A DNA stretch of 60,000 nucleotides from Tubiluchus corallicola (GCA_030141605.1 JAQGDQ010000056.1:126001-186000), one strand, 5' to 3'; positions 1 to 15,019 are shown, counted from the first letter of the stretch. The notes: generated from the letters alone by a model not told the origin. Numbers and translations: made by a program.

Positions 1-1989
1 ATTGCTGAGTTGACTGTAACCCTGCTTTTTAGCAGAGTCAGTTTTTATATGGTAAGCGCGAAGGTCTATGCTTAAAAGGGTTTGAAACTGTAAACGTAAT
101 CTTTAGTTAAGAGCTGCCCCTTCAATCTGGCGAAGAACTGCGGCAGAAAATCAAGTTATAGCGTCAATTCCCCCCGCAAGTGACATCATGACAGCTTTGG
201 TCCAACCGAGTAAATGTAAAATCTATTCTCGTTGACCTACGCGTTCTGTTAAAGAGACGAAATCATTCAGAGACGAATTTTGATTATCACTACTTTTTAT
301 TCCTGACTTGTGCAATTCCTATTAGAATATATGCACATGTTTGATATAAGTTCTTGGTTCAGCTATAGTAGAGAAAGATACACGTGTCAGCAAATTTCGA
401 AATTCTTATTGCGACCATTATGGGTGCTGTTTATTGTGGTCTTATCTGCACGCGGTGTATCTGTTTCTGATCTTGGGTGGTAGAAACGTTCAAATTTATT
501 TATCTAAGGAAAACAGGAGTTGTCTTGTCCTGCGAAAAAACTACTTGTTACGTAGAGTGCAAGACCGGCCTGTTTGGGATGAACAATGGAAAAGCAATGT
601 CTTTCTTTATTAAGTTAAATATTTGAGGATGACGTAAAATTACGAAGCAAGGATTATACTTTTACCACGAACATGTTTTCTGTTTTTCCCTTAGTAAAAA
701 TCACCGTATTATGAGTGTTTGATGTTCACCAGAAATAACTTCTTGAGTGCAGGCGACATAAAATATTATCGGAGCGACGGCTGATGGAAGAAAAAAGTTT
801 TTAGATGAAAGTAGAATGTCATTTGTAAGATGCCTTTAGAGCTGCTGAGTGCCTTTATCCCAAGCGCCCTTGTTTCCGCTTGTATTTGAGCTTTCAAAAA
901 GCTATGCTGTGCGGATCTAGGTTTCCACAGCTAAACATTTAGGGAGAACTTTAGGTCAAGTTTTTAAAACAGTAGTACTCGAGTGATTGAACCTTGCTTA
1001 GTTCTTGTAATCTTGTCCTTGAATCTGTAAAATATGATGGTGTAGTTAACTGAGTTGAAATTGGCCCGTCTTACTAACACCCTACTTAGAAGCCGGCTGA
1101 CATCTGTTTGAATGATGGCTGATGGTCAGTATATGCCATTAGAGCTGATGTTGTGATATTTCTTGATGTGCCTGATATTGAATATAAACATAATGATGAA
1201 CACACATTAAACAAGCATTAATTTGCAGTGTTCGTGTGGACACTCGGGAAATGGCTTATTGCGAGCAGTCGGACTTTTTATGGATATCTTGAAGCAATGA
1301 TGAGTAGTCTACTACTGTGCTAAAAACAAAATAGGCAGTTACAAAGCCAGTACCTTTGTTACCTTTGCTTTGTAGATCTGTAAATGATAAAAATACTGGG
1401 TGTCGTCGTGTCTTTTAGCTAATAATTTGACCCGTAACCTCTATAACAAGCCATTAACTTATGTTCATAAGCAGATGTTTCCGTCAGGTAACATATAACA
1501 CATTTATGTATTTTTGGTTCTAGTCTGAACAGTGAACAGTATAGTCAAGTTTTTATTAAGTAGGACTTTCACTTGACATTAGCATGTTTGAAAGGATCCG
1601 ATAAAGTGTCGGTGAACCACAAAGTTTAAATTGCTATATCAAATTACCAACGAATTTGCACGACAGAAGAATATCCGAAAGGTGACATTCAAAATTTTTG
1701 TTTGATACGATTTAATTTATTCGTTTTAGTTTTGTTGGTTAAACACGAGCTACATTTGCTTTTTACTGATTAAAGCAAAGTCGGACCCAATATTAAACTG
1801 TAGGTCAAAACAATCTACTCTTTAAAATATTAAAAGGCAGCATACTATTTTTTTTCAAAAATGACTTACGTGAAAGAATTATGACCACACAAACACAGTT
1901 TACCGTTCGCGCCACTAGTTATTCGCTGTTACATGCATTTCGCCATTCGCTAGTTAGACGGGCACTAGCGCCTGCATTTCGGAACCGCA
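1..1989. other. Intergenic, no gene seen
   Basis: AT-rich sequence with stops in all frames. No recognisable exon, repeat or RNA gene. Confidence 0.6.
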
Positions 1990-2403
1990 TTGCACAAAAA
2001 AACAGGTGCTATACCTCTCAGCTCAGATGTGTAGTTTCTGATGAACTACACACGTTCGATAGGTCATGCGTGAGCACAGCGATAAATTTGAAATTTGAAT
2101 TTTTATCTTAAAACTTGGCTAGTTTTAGTACAACACACAGAATATTTTACAGTAGTGCTGTACTTCAATTTTCGCTTTCACAAACACGTGCAACGCGCTC
2201 GTGGAATATTTTCCTGTTGAAAATTATCTTAGTTTGTGATGTCATCAATAATTGGACTCGCCCATCGTTAATTAAGTTTTTAATCAATAGCTTAATTATC
2301 GGAAACGTTTTTGCAGTAACAGTTTTGTTAAACTATGTACTTTTTATAGGATTTGAAAATGAGGTAGTATATGAAAAATCATCCTGTCTTCCTTTAAATA
2401 GTA
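1990..2403. repeat. Dispersed repeat, copy 1
   Basis: About 410 bp clearly related to 18449-18862: shared blocks include GGTGCTATACCTCTCAG, ACACGTTCGA, GTACTTCAATTTTCGCTTTC, TAGTTTGTGATGTCATCA and ATGAAAAATCATCCTGT. Frames within it are not open in the other copy, so it is not a gene. Probably an unnamed transposon. Confidence 0.75.
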
Positions 2404-3199
2404 GTTTGTTGGTACAGGTGGTATATTTACAGCTGTTTCTAACCTTATTCGCAATCGAAACTTCTCTTAAGTAGCTCTGCTTAAGTATTACATTTACTGA
2501 CTTGCAGAATTAAAACACTGGCCGTGTTTCAAAGCGAACGCGATTTTACAAGGCCCAGAAAAACGTTTACAAACATCGAAAAACATTTGAAGAATTTCTG
2601 CTGACAAAAAAAAACTTCATCAGGCTTATTTAGCGCAGTTTTAACAGCTGCATTGGTTTCCGTGCCTAATTTCTCGCCATGTTTAAGACTGTGTGAGAAG
2701 AGGAAGAAGGAAATGAGGAGATCTAGGAGCCAGTTGAGCCGAGGCTGCCAAGCAGACGGCTTCTGTTTGAAATGAGAGAACTAGAGTTGGAAGCCAGTGA
2801 CGTAAAGTACTGTGAGCAGGTGTAACCTGCTGCTGCTAGGGCCCGAGGCAAGATATTTGAACTTTGAGGTTTGATGAAGAATATGTTAATAGTGTTATGT
2901 GCAAGCGACTATTCTCGGATAACGAAATAAAAAAAGACTGATGACAGCCGACTTGAGTATTTTATCGCATATGCTGTGGTAACTTACTGTGTTTCAAGAC
3001 GCGTGTAATGCATAAAGCACGCATAAATTGGTTTTGCCTCATATTGTTAAAACTGAAGTGAACTGCCGATGTTGCAAAAGGATACATGTTTATTCGGCTC
3101 TTTTTATTTTTTTCTACAGGATTGTTTTGTATGCTAAAATTCGGGGACACACTAAATCCGTAGTAGTAGTAAGAGCGGTATATAGTAATTAATGATTAC

Positions 3200-4020
3200 G
3201 TTCACGATATGATATTGATGCTGGCGATGACTGTGGTGTGACAGCAAACCTCACCCGTATCGTGATTTGTGACACTGCTAACAGTGGCAGTGGCAGATAT
3301 GATTACTGTGGTGGCTGTTGAATTTCTGGCAACGGTGCAGCGGCTGTGATGGCTGCAGAAATGGTGAACGAAGTAGAATATGGTAATCATTTAGCAACGT
3401 TTGCTGAGGAAGCGAAGACACGTGCAATAAGTGGAGTAACTGTGGTACTGGCTGAGAGCTTAGAGAGGTGGTGCATGTAGTGGTTTAGTACTATGAGTTC
3501 GGTGTGGTAGTTGTATGGAGGTAATAACAACGATTTTTGTAACGAAGCACGAATGAAAAATCTCAAACAGTATTCATTGTATGAGTGTGGTCATGGCAGT
3601 GTATTGAATGTGATTGTCCCGACTCATGGCAGTGCTGGTAGCAGTAGTCACATGTAGTTGCCTCTTGATGATGGTAATCATGTAATAGCGTTAGTATCAA
3701 TGCAGTGGATTTATATTTTGGTCGATGGGAAAAGTGAATGTTTCTGTTGTATGTCGTGGTTATGGTTACGGTGGCAGCGGCTTTGGTTAATAGTGATGGA
3801 TTGATTATATGATTGGATTATACAATTGGATTGATATAGTAATGGTGGCGGTTGTTGCGATTGTAACTCTTATGAATGCTGCCCAGTGCTTGTAGTCATG
3901 AGCGCGGAGGTGTGACAGCACTGGACCTGGTTGTAGTCAAAGCACGTAATGGTTGTGGCAGATACTGTGGCAGTGGTTGTAGTCATGACGATGGTGGCGA
4001 TGTGCAGCTGAGGATAGCAA
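3200..4020. repeat. Degenerate TGG/GTAG-rich tract
   Basis: Many imperfect copies of GTGGTTGTAGT, GATGGTGGC and TGTGGCAGTGG. The strand is strongly G/T-rich over C. It looks like a decayed minisatellite with no clean period, and no frame runs through it. Confidence 0.5.
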
Positions 4021-7000
4021 CCTCTGCGCGTGAGCTATGGAATGAATGAGTGCGTCCTTGTAATATTAATTCACTGGATCGATTGTAGAGGAAACCAGCA
4101 TGCAGCGCTGCTCTGTATCTCATTCTACAAAACAGAGTCTGTACTTCCTGTCAGTATTGTGAAATATTGTATGTTATTATCGTGCTCACAGTCAATTAAA
4201 ACTGTCGTTTTATTTATGCTAAACAGCCTTTCAATGTGAGTATTATGCTTTACTTTTATCCTCAACGAAAGTCGTAATTGCTGGCGTGGGGAAGTAGAAT
4301 TTAGGAGAACTATGCACGGCACCATGAAAATTTTATGCAATGTTGTGGAGGAATGGCATGCAATATGCGCGTTTATTAGTATTACTGACGTCATTTGCGT
4401 GTGTATTAAATGTTTGGGATTTAGTAGTATCTGCTCTAAGTCTCTAGCATGTAATTATATATGTACATATTTTTATGCAGTTGAGTATTCTGAAGCCGGG
4501 AATCAAGCATTAAGTGCTGCTGGTTGTGCTGGGACTGAACTCATTATCGTGATTACTCTTCTGATATGCAATACTAAACTGGTAGAGGTGTCCTAGCCAT
4601 GACCTTATGATGTGTATTCACATTTTTCAGCGAGGTAAATAGCTGGAGAGGAGTAAAACATGTGAAACAATTCGGAAACTGTTTCCCTAGCAGTCTGCCC
4701 AGGTTGGCGGTTGCTTAACTTGCAAACCCAACAGTTGATTTTAATGTGTAATAATTACTCCCCTGCCTAATCTTAACGCGCGTCAAGAACTGTTTGTCCA
4801 ACAAATGATAATTCGTTCATTGTATAGTAATATAAACTGCTTTTTGTGGTTACTGGTCAGTAATCATGAGATATGAATGTTGCTGTTGTATTAGTGTTCA
4901 TGAGTCACATCCTCAAAGCATCATCCGCTATAATCAGTAGGTTGTCATAAGGCTTGATAATTAGTGCCCGCATTATGAACTTTATTATCAAGTAAAGCAT
5001 ATTTTTCGCTCTAATATAATAATTGGAAATAACGAAAATATTTTGGATACTAACTGCTAGAAAAAGTTTAAATTGTGCAAAAAAATTATATCTAGATACC
5101 CATAGACTAGCTTTCTCTAATTTAGTGATTATAATATGTATTTCTTTTCTGATTCAACAAGGCACGTCCAAGTGGCCTCTTAGTACTAAAATTGAGATGT
5201 CCTGAAATGTGCAGCCGTAATTACTTATCTAATGGCACCAGGCAATTACCTTTTCTCTAGTTGCATTCCAATGATTTTGTAGTTGCATTGTCATATTTTT
5301 GCGTTTTAAAATCTGAATTAATCTGAAATAGGCATTTGTATTCCGCTATTTGTGAACTGAAATCTACCCCTGTTTAAGCTGGTGCATAATGATTCAACTG
5401 TTTGTCAAACTTCCTAATTAAACAACAGTATTATATTCTGTGATCTAACATTATGTTGCAATGTTGCGTCGTGAAATCAGCTAGCCTGTTAGATCTTTGT
5501 AGGTAGATTGAGTTGCTTACTTAGGAAACAAAATGTGAGTTACAATGTTGTATCCTAACATAAGCTACTATGCTGTGTACTTACAATTGAATGTATGCAT
5601 TATAGTGTTATCTAGACTTAAATTACTACGGTTTGTTTTCAGTTTATGTGTCAAAGTTAAACTCTAATTTCCTTACCTTTGCTGACTGCGATCATTGCAA
5701 AGCCAAATCAAATTTATAGCTATCAAAAGCTGTTGTAGATTTTGGATTTGTAGGCCATTTGTAGACTGTTGGTTGTAATAGCTCTAATTTGTGAAAAATA
5801 TGATTTTTTACATCTTTTGTCCAACGTGATTTCTCACACCTGTACCAGACTAATTCGTAATTCCAGATAAAGCCAAAAAATTGCTTATCTGGGGAATCCA
5901 GAAGGCAACTTCTGGACAAAGTGTTAGTTTGATGAGTCCAACCTTTAGATTTTCATTTCCCAGTTTCTAATTTTCCATTGCCAAGAAATTTTCGAAGTGC
6001 CAGGAAACTTGTTTTAATTAAAAAAGTTATAAAATTTTGAGTCTCAAGATGATATCGTAAAGATCATAAAGCAAATAATAATTAGAAGTAGAGTATTGTG
6101 TTCGAAATTCAACTCCATTTACTGTATTCAGTACGTTAGACTATTTGTCAAACTGTAGTTCTGTTTTTCCTGTAATTCAACGTGAGCGATAGTAACAGCG
6201 TGGTGTGGAAGAAGCTTTACTGAGTTTATTCTTTTGCATTGACTATAGATTAAGAGAATAATGTATCATTAATTGCATTTTACTGCGTGCTGTATTAGTA
6301 GTTGTAAGCAACAAATTGCGTGTCGTTTAGTGCATTTTTGCGCCAAGCAGTGCTGCCTACCAAATGCCCCATTTTTGATGCAAGCACCACACATGATATG
6401 ATATATCCGCACATGGTAATCCACGTGATATGGATTAGAGTTCTGTGAGTCTTAGTACAGTACACAGATGAACTAGAGTGTTATCGTCCTCCCAGTGAAA
6501 ATTCGGCAACCAGCTTTGGTAACTTAAAATGTAACTGCGGGCCTTGAAACGTAGAAAACCTACGATTGGTCAAAACAGGTGTGATTGAATTGGTCGAATC
6601 TCTAGTTGAAACAACAGAACCCATCAAACACGTTCCTCGAAAAATTGTGTTCGACAAGAGAGGAAACAATGGGTAATTACCCTGTCGTGAAGCTGGTATT
6701 GGGGTTTCGGAGATGTACACTGCAAAGTTTATCTTACGAGTGATAACTTGTCCTTTTCTTTCTTTGCTGCGGACTTATCAAGGCAAAATAACTGTGGTCA
6801 TCATTTGCTGGACTGATCATTTCACTATTTGTTTTGTATATAGGTTGGACATCATAGTAACGTCATTTTTGCTCAAATTAACATCAATACTGAAAAATTC
6901 TGGTGAAATGACACCTTTTCTATTCCACGTCTGCTCATAAAATTATTCAGTATTTTTACAACAATATAATCTAAATTCTAATTTTAAGTACTGCTGATTT

Positions 7001-10000
7001 TTCTACTTAATGCTGTCAATTTATTATGATATCCAGCTATGGCCGAAATTAGCTTGATAAAGGCCAATCCAAAGGCTCACATCTGCGTGCTACATTTTGT
7101 GCCATCCACTCCAATCTATGGATATCAATAATGCGCGCACTTACCATGTGGTCTTCTTACATCAGCTATAATTATTTGACGTTTGGTAGTCAACACAACA
7201 ATAAATGAGTTGTAGACTAGTGATTCGTGAGCATTTCCTTTCGCTGCATAAGGAAATTCTGCTCGTACCTTTGGCATTTGCCATAGCGGAGTTGGTTTAG
7301 TGTGATCTGTTTTTATCTCAAACTGCTAGCTATGTTACTCTCTGGGCGTTGTGGACATAACATGATTGTCGCTATTCTTGCTGTGTTCTTGTGTTTCTGT
7401 AACACAAGACCTGTATTTTGCCCAGGCAAACTGAACGTGTGGATTTAAAGAAACGCAATTAAAGAAATTGTCTGTCTTCTCAATTGTCTGACTCTGCAAC
7501 ACTGTGAATTATTGTCACTAGTGAAAATGACTCTGTACGTCGCCAGGTATAAAATTTAGCCTGTTTGCATCGTACATTTGCTATCCTGTGGTTTCAGTGG
7601 TTTGTGAGTGCGTTGCCATGGTAACTCAATGAAACTTAAGCATCCTGTTAAACAAGTGCCCCAGGTTCATTGCATCTTTATCTTCACTGTGATACAGTAA
7701 ACGAAGTTTGATATTGCTTGTGGCACCTGTAGCAAACCTTTGATCAATGAGGATTTTACAAGTAGGAGTAGCTTGGCAGTAAATGATGTACAAGTTGTCA
7801 AGAGTTGTGGTTTGACCATATGAAGTGTCTCAAGCACTACTGGAAAGCATTATTAAGCATATGAAACTTCCTGAACGTTACAACGTGGATTACGTGTAAC
7901 GTTATTATTTTGATCAGAAGAGTTTGCCAAAAGTTCTTACCCGCTTGTTGTTTTAGATCGAGCTTATCTAATTTTCTTATGATAATACCTGTTGAATCAG
8001 TTATTGTTAGATAGGTTCAATAATTCCGTCATTAAGCAAATTTTGTAACTCTAGATTTTTGTAAAATAGTTCTTTGAACTGTGTGAAGAATATTTTTACT
8101 TTCACTTCTGAAATTTTCTTGAATTTGAGCTGTTTTTCTATCCTCTCCCAGGAAAAGTTGTGGAAAGATTTGCGAAGCTTTGTTTATTTGGCAAACAGAA
8201 GCCCTAATCGCATTCCTCTGAGCTTAGCTTTGGGTTTCTGAAAAACTGCGTGTTCGTGCAAACGCGCACTAGCTGCGTGGCTTAATTTTGCCTTGGACTT
8301 CAACAAAGACGCCTTTACACTGCCCAGACTTTTGCAGAATTGTTCAAAAGATTTTCAACTCACCCTAGAGTATTTAAGCAGCTTACTGTGTTTTGTGACT
8401 TTTATCCCAGCCTCGTTCCCACTAAACTGGCCTCAGCGTTAAACTGATAAAAAAAAACTGATCAACAGCGTTAAAATTACTTCGTTTGTATTCTATAGAC
8501 TCCACATCGGTTAATTTTCACGCCATTGAAGTCTTTTCGTTACCAATGTGTCACGTCAGTTTGTCAGCTTTTACTTTAAAAATCTTAGTGATATTGGTGG
8601 CTTGAGTTCTGTATAAGTGAGTTCTGAGTTGGACACCTCCTTTGTTTAAATTCGCAGAAACGTCCTTTTAACTTCCGTTAATTCAGTCACTCTTGTTTTA
8701 GCCTTTATTGTGAAAAATTAGCCCCTCACTATCAATGTAAATCGTACGCTTGTTTTCCACATCGTATAAGGAGAGAGATATAGCTTATTCCAATCAGAGG
8801 AACTGTACTGTGTTGCCTTGAACATCATTCGTTTGCATTTGTTTGTTTATTCAGTTCGCGTTTATTTGAAAAAGCCTTCGGCTCAATCAGCCTCCCGCAT
8901 AAAACGCATAAATTTAGCTTTACTACTCGCGCAAATGCAAAGACAACTCAACCAGGCTTTAAACTGTCGCGTTAGCATTTAGATTAATTCGAAATTGCCT
9001 CTGATTTGCATTGTACAGCCTCTAGTTTTAATTAATGGTCTGTCATTTGAGGGTACTGCGAAGAAAATTGATAAAAAATGATTTATATCAGACGTGTTAA
9101 TTCAGAACTTGCTGCATAGATGTTGGTAAATTGCTTTGCTTTTATTTTGGATGTTTCATAAACATGCTTTTTCACAATGTTTGCAATTGTGTTGAAACAG
9201 TATTTGACTACAACAGGTGTCAACAGAATAATACTATGCTAGATGCTAGACAAGTGGACTAATAATTATATGTGTGCACTTGTATGTGTGACCCAAAGTG
9301 CCCAAAGTGGCCATTTTATATAAAATACAAACTTGAACATTATATACACGTAGATTAAGCTTTTAAAAGTCACTGTAACAATGGTATGTAAAAACCAAAC
9401 TTGCAGTAAAAATCCAAATAATTCAAACTTGGCAAGTGCAATTATAGTGGTGCATCATTTTTAGGCAGTAACATATTAACTTAGTAGATGATTTGTATAT
9501 AAAATTCTTGCTCATGTTATATAAATCATGTTGGTCAAGTTAAAATTAACGTCCTTTATACCTAGAGGATGATTTTCATTTTAAATTAATAGCTAATTTG
9601 TAATTTACAAGTGCGATATTGCAAACATTCATCATTGTAGTGGCAACTGTAGGAAGCCCCTGCAATGACATTTTCAAAAAAGCAATAAAATTGTATTGAA
9701 ATATTTCGCAAAAACTCTGCAATATTCCATATATAAGTTTTGCGATATTTTAATAGCAGTGCTCTACAATGGCTATGGCATTCGTGTAGCCAGAAACGGG
9801 ATTACTGTGGCATATGCATAAAGTAGTCCCGAGAGATTTCCTAGCTCTAGGGTCCGCGCTGTTAACCTAAAACTAACGAACTGTTATTTAATAAATAAAA
9901 TTAGAAGAAAATATGATGTCAGCTATTATTGAAAGCGATAGGCTGTTTGAAAAATGCTTTCAAGTACTGTAAACTAAGCAAAAGCAAAAAATAGTGATTA

Positions 10001-10414
10001 TCTCTATTATTAAATGATAAAATAACTAGAGGTATAATTATTAAGAGCTGAGAGCTGTAAGATAGGTTAAACTGCACAATTTATGATTATGTAAATGTCA
10101 TTGCATGTAATTTTGAATGGATACATGGCACTGCTACGTGCACAGTGTTCAAACGTTCAAAAGAAATTTTAAAAATTGTAAGTATGAATGCATTTGGCAA
10201 TTCTGGAGACCCGCAGAAGCTTGTATTAGTGTCACCAAAAATGAACTAACAGTGTTAAATTATAGGTTAAGAACAAATGTAATTAATTAAATTTAACTGT
10301 ACTGCGCACAAAAATGCAATGTCTGTTCAAGGTTATAGTTAGAATAAGACGAGAAATGTTAAAATATATGAATACACAAGTAGTTTGCACATTAAAATAC
10401 ATGATACAGTCTAA
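4021..10414. other. Intergenic or distal intron, no gene seen
   Basis: Only short frames under 95 codons with no recognisable similarity, for example 4312-4596 (+) and 5692-5919 (-). Nothing resembling a conserved exon between splice sites was found. A distant 5' exon of the kinase gene would not be detectable by eye. Confidence 0.55.
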
Positions 10415-10631
10415 AGTGGCATTTATATAGCATGCGGATGCGGAAGCGGGTGCGTTTTCAACTGCGGAACAGCCTGGGGGAAAAATCAAAGCAAATAACT
10501 GCAGAAAATGAGTAACAAATACGCAGACTGCATAAACCGGTGCATTGAAAACAATATAAACCGATTTTATCTATTCCGCACCTCCCCCCCCCCCCCAGCC
10601 AAACGCATCCGCATGCTACATAAACGTCACT
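10415..10631. mobile_element. Small hairpin-type MITE
   Basis: The 28-bp arms at 10415-10442 and 10604-10631 are inverted repeats with 25 matches, the core being TAGCATGCGGATGCG. The interior of about 160 bp has further GC-rich pieces (GCGGAA, TTCCGC) and a run of 13 C at 10584-10596. No clear target duplication, so the superfamily is open. Confidence 0.6.
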
Positions 10632-13600
10632 TGATACTACTGGAGTAAAAAACATTGATACAAGCTTTAAAATTCTCAAAATAATGCCAGACTGGATTTC
10701 AGGGTTTTGGTTGTATTCCATATAGAACTACACCGCGGCACTTTATCGGTAATTTTCGAATATTAGTGTTGCATTTTTGCTGAGCGATGGTTATGTTTGT
10801 TACGAGTGTTGTGAGTGCAGAAAATACTAACAATAATTTCATTGATTAAGTTATGCCAAACTAAAGTTTTTAGTGTTATCTTAACTTAACTTTCATCATG
10901 GACAAAGCATATAAACTATTTGCTCTAAGTTTAGCAAGATTATTAGTATAATAGCAAACTGATGCAAGATCTTGAAAACTGTTAAACAACTGCATTACTT
11001 TCACATGTCCTTATTTTAATTATTTTTGTATTTTTTGGGGAATAATTGGTACGTGTATGCTTTAGGTAGATTAATAAAAACACAGATAATCTCTGTAGAA
11101 TAATCACGTTTTTTAAAGTAGTAGTAAACTGTAAAATATAATAAAGGTTTGGAAATATTCCAAAAGATTGATGTTGTTTTGCCTGTATATACATGAAATT
11201 CTATTCCATTACATTACGTTCTCCAAAATACAATTTTTTCTATTTTGGAAGGCGAAATTTGCTATGCTGAGATATGTTATGAAGCACTCTTATTAAATTA
11301 ATAAACAAGCTGTTGCTTTATGGGGTAACCAATCTAACTACAGCAAATTTCTAAGTGTTTTGTTTGAGTATTGTACAACAAAACTGTTGGGTATGTTCAT
11401 GGTAAAAGGTCATAAGCTACTAAATTACACTCGCTATAAGTATTATAATGTAGGATCAGTCAGCCTTCAGTATAACTAATTGAGCACCCTGTCCTGAGGA
11501 CTTGTACCTCCATAATAGGTGAAGTATTTGCCATTCTAACTTGTTACTGATAGATTATCTGATGATCTTCTGGGGGCCCCCGAAAAAAGCGTAACTTGTT
11601 CACTGAGTGAGCTTCACTCTTCACAAATTTAATTTGAGAATTTGTCTAAAATAGCAAGCAGAAGCAGCATTGGTTGGCTCTGGAAAGCTTTAATGAACCG
11701 ACCGTACTCTTTCTTTCCATATTTTTGATAACTTGTCATGCTTGTAGCTCAAATTCGGGGCTATTTGTTTTTTGCTAGAATTATGTTGATCTACGGTGTG
11801 ATTAAAAACATTGGTTTTTCCATCCATATATTTGACATTTTTCGAACTAGAACATTTGACAAAATCAAATCGCTTTAAGCCATATGGGAGTCTAATTCCA
11901 ACCAACTGTGGCAATTAAGTGTTTAATTTAAATCAATATTTGTGAATTTATTGGCGTACTAGTAAATTAATACTTGTCTGATATGGAATTATGCTGCGAC
12001 ACCCAGAACGGGTATTTAGTGAAAACTAGCAAAACTAATTATTCAGGCTTTGCAACTTACCTTGAACAACTGTTTTGCTGACAATGGATTGATTACTTTG
12101 AACATTTTGATGGGTGTAATTACGCGTCAGAAAGAGATTTTATCTGCTGCTGGTTTCTTCTCGAATTTACTAGAATGTGAGTTGGGGAGTGAGATTGGAT
12201 TTGTACGCATTGCGTTTTATTGATGCGTACAGCAGATGAACGTGTTCATTGCTCGCTCCCTGTACTAAATTTTCTTAAACAAATTTGATGCATTTTGTCT
12301 GTTCTTCAATTTTCGTCTGGCGTGTCTGTTGACATTGTCAATTGCTGTTGTTACCTCACCATTGATCGAACAGCCGGAAGTTCCGGCTGCAGCTTACAGT
12401 GCTTGGAACGTGTTTTAAACAAACTTGCGTTATAGAAAAACTCGGTAGCTTCGCAACTCTGATGGCGCGCATGATTTTGATGCCCTGCATTGATCATATT
12501 AGATGAAATCTAGTGATTTCACTGATTTATTACTTTTAATGAATTCTGTGTACAGAGTGTGCCAACACGTTGGTGCAACTAGAAATTAGAAATATCAATC
12601 ACGAAAATAAACCTCTTGTTATTTTTCGAGTATCAGGTGTCGTTGTCAGTATTTATAATGTTAATGTAAGCGTTCTGCATTAATATTGTGTATCGTGTTT
12701 GTAGTTAAGCAGCAGACAGGTAGAATCTTGCACTAAGGCATAACAAAGCTTTTCAGTCTCTTTTTGCACCATCTAATGGTTAGAATGAAGAAATTGACTG
12801 ATAACACACTGTTTTGCTTGAGCATTTTTTAAAGTATGCATTTTTTTTCAAAGTAGCCACCAAGATAATAAAAAAAATACGTTTTTAAAGCACTGCACAT
12901 TTCTGTAAACACAGATAGTAAAGATTTGTCTGTAATGTCACTATATTACAAAATTTTTCTTGTATTGTATGTATTTTTGGCTCTAATAAATATGAAATAT
13001 GTGAAATATGTTATGTATAGACTATAGATAATGTTATTACAGTTGGGATATACCATAGCATAAATAGTAACCATTCACAGTGTAGCATAAATCTAAGAAG
13101 TAAAGCTAGATTTATAATGTAATGTGTGCCATTACATTTAATTTAATTTAAAACAGATACTACTGTTTTTACAAATAGCCTATTAAGTTGTAAACATGCG
13201 CTTTTCTTATTTTGAGTGTCTGGAAGTATGCCAATGGAGTCATTGGCACACAACGGAATTGAAACGTAAGTTGAGCTATCAGTGCCATCTGCCTGTCCGT
13301 CCAACTATTTGACATTTTACTTGTCAGAAATGAATTCCTTAACATTTAAAACTTATATCTAGACATTAAAATCATCATTCTGTGTACTCTAATAGCTAAG
13401 ATATGTGACCCATAGAAACTAGTAGAAACTTGTCGGCCATTTTGGACGCAAAAATACCAGGAAACAATTACCTAGTCTAATTTGTCCTAGAAGTCATGTT
13501 TTGGTTGACTGTATTCATTTTTAAGCGAATTATGATATTTTGTGTATTTTATTATTATTATGGTGGTCATTTTGAAATTGTGTATTTTAAAAACTGCTCA

Positions 13601-14059
13601 ATGGTGACAGAGTGTCATCACTTGGATTCTTTTTTTAGGGTCTTCTGAGGAAACAAAATCTGGCTATTATGGTCCTTATACTATAATGCAAGGCTCAGCC
13701 AAAAATCTCCACTCTGTTGTGTAACTATTGGCTGCAACCAAAACTTTCTTAAAACACGAAAGTTGTGGTTGTTTGTTCTAATTGTATTTCTTTAGAAAAC
13801 AAACATGTAGTTCACCACTTCACCTCAAAGAGACTTTCATCATGATGTTCTTATTTTAATTGTGACAGCGATGTGACATCAATGCAAGAAATTTAATTTG
13901 GCATTAACTCCAATCCCTAGGGAAGAAGAAATCAGTATTTTGACAGCAGACTCTAACCACAATTATTTTCAACCCTGATTATTTTATTTTTTATAATCTT
14001 TCGTTTAAAAAGCTGGTACAGATACCTACTACTTTTAAGTCATTTTTCTTTTTCGTGGC
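10632..14059. other. Intergenic, no gene seen
   Basis: AT-rich. The longest frame, 11690-11914 (-), is polar and unrecognised. No structured repeat was noticed. Confidence 0.55.
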
Positions 14060-14257
14060 TAAATTATACAATGTTTATGTAACTGTGATTTTTGTATCAG
14101 TATACTATATCTTAATATTTGTGTATAAAAATAACTTTGCATACAGCCTATTGTAATTTTTTCGGTTTATGTAATATTTAACGTGTATTATATTATTTTG
14201 CCAATGTACATTTGTATGTATTTGTGCAAACAAAACTGAATTGAATTGAATTGATAG
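14060..14257 (+). repeat. Probable LINE 3' end
   Basis: AT-rich sequence ending CATTTGTATGTATTTGTGCA, then TGAATTGAATTGAATTGA. A terminal run of short GAATT repeats is the usual 3' end of several invertebrate non-LTR elements. No reverse-transcriptase sequence is recognisable upstream, so this would be a strongly 5'-truncated copy. Confidence 0.4.
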
Positions 14258-15019
14258 AAACATTTTCAAAATTGGAAGCGAAAATATACATAAGTAAGTC
14301 AGAGTTCACAATAGCGTTCTAGTAGATCCACTTTTGTATTTTTACTGATTTGGTTGGATCACAAGGTCACAATGACCACTTACGAATCACATCCACGTTT
14401 CTCGAAACTGGCGGCTCTATACAGATATCCTTTTTCGCTCTGGTCTCAAATTCAGAAGTGTAGCATTTGAAGGTTTTTCATCATTAGTAACGAATTAATT
14501 GAAGTAGATGTTCCAATTATAGTAATGATACCCATAAGGCCTTCGTCATTAGACGAGCGATAATTGTGCACCGTGTCTGTGACCAAAGACATGTTTTGTG
14601 GTCACTGTCGGTTTTACCCATTAATACATTGGATAGGAAAATCTTTACTGAACTGAATGCATATGCTGAATACTAATAGAGCCTGTTTTCATTCTCGTTA
14701 TTGTACTGAAGTATAAAGGTTGACTGTATAAAATTAGCTCTATGATGCACCGTTCGTTTTCATTCAGTGTAAACCGCTACGTGTCTAGAAAGCTCAAGAA
14801 GAGAAATTGAGAATCCAGTTTTGGTTTATAATACTGGCTAAGGCAACGAAATATCAAACATTGTTAGATTGTGTCAGTTCTGCTTCTTTGGTGACTCGCT
14901 GTGTCTAAATAATTATGATTTCGAAGTCTCGGATTTTATGTCGTCATCATAATTTTTTGTGATTAGGCCTGTTTACAAGCAGTTATCATTGACGCTTATC
15001 AAAGCACATTTCATAGTTG

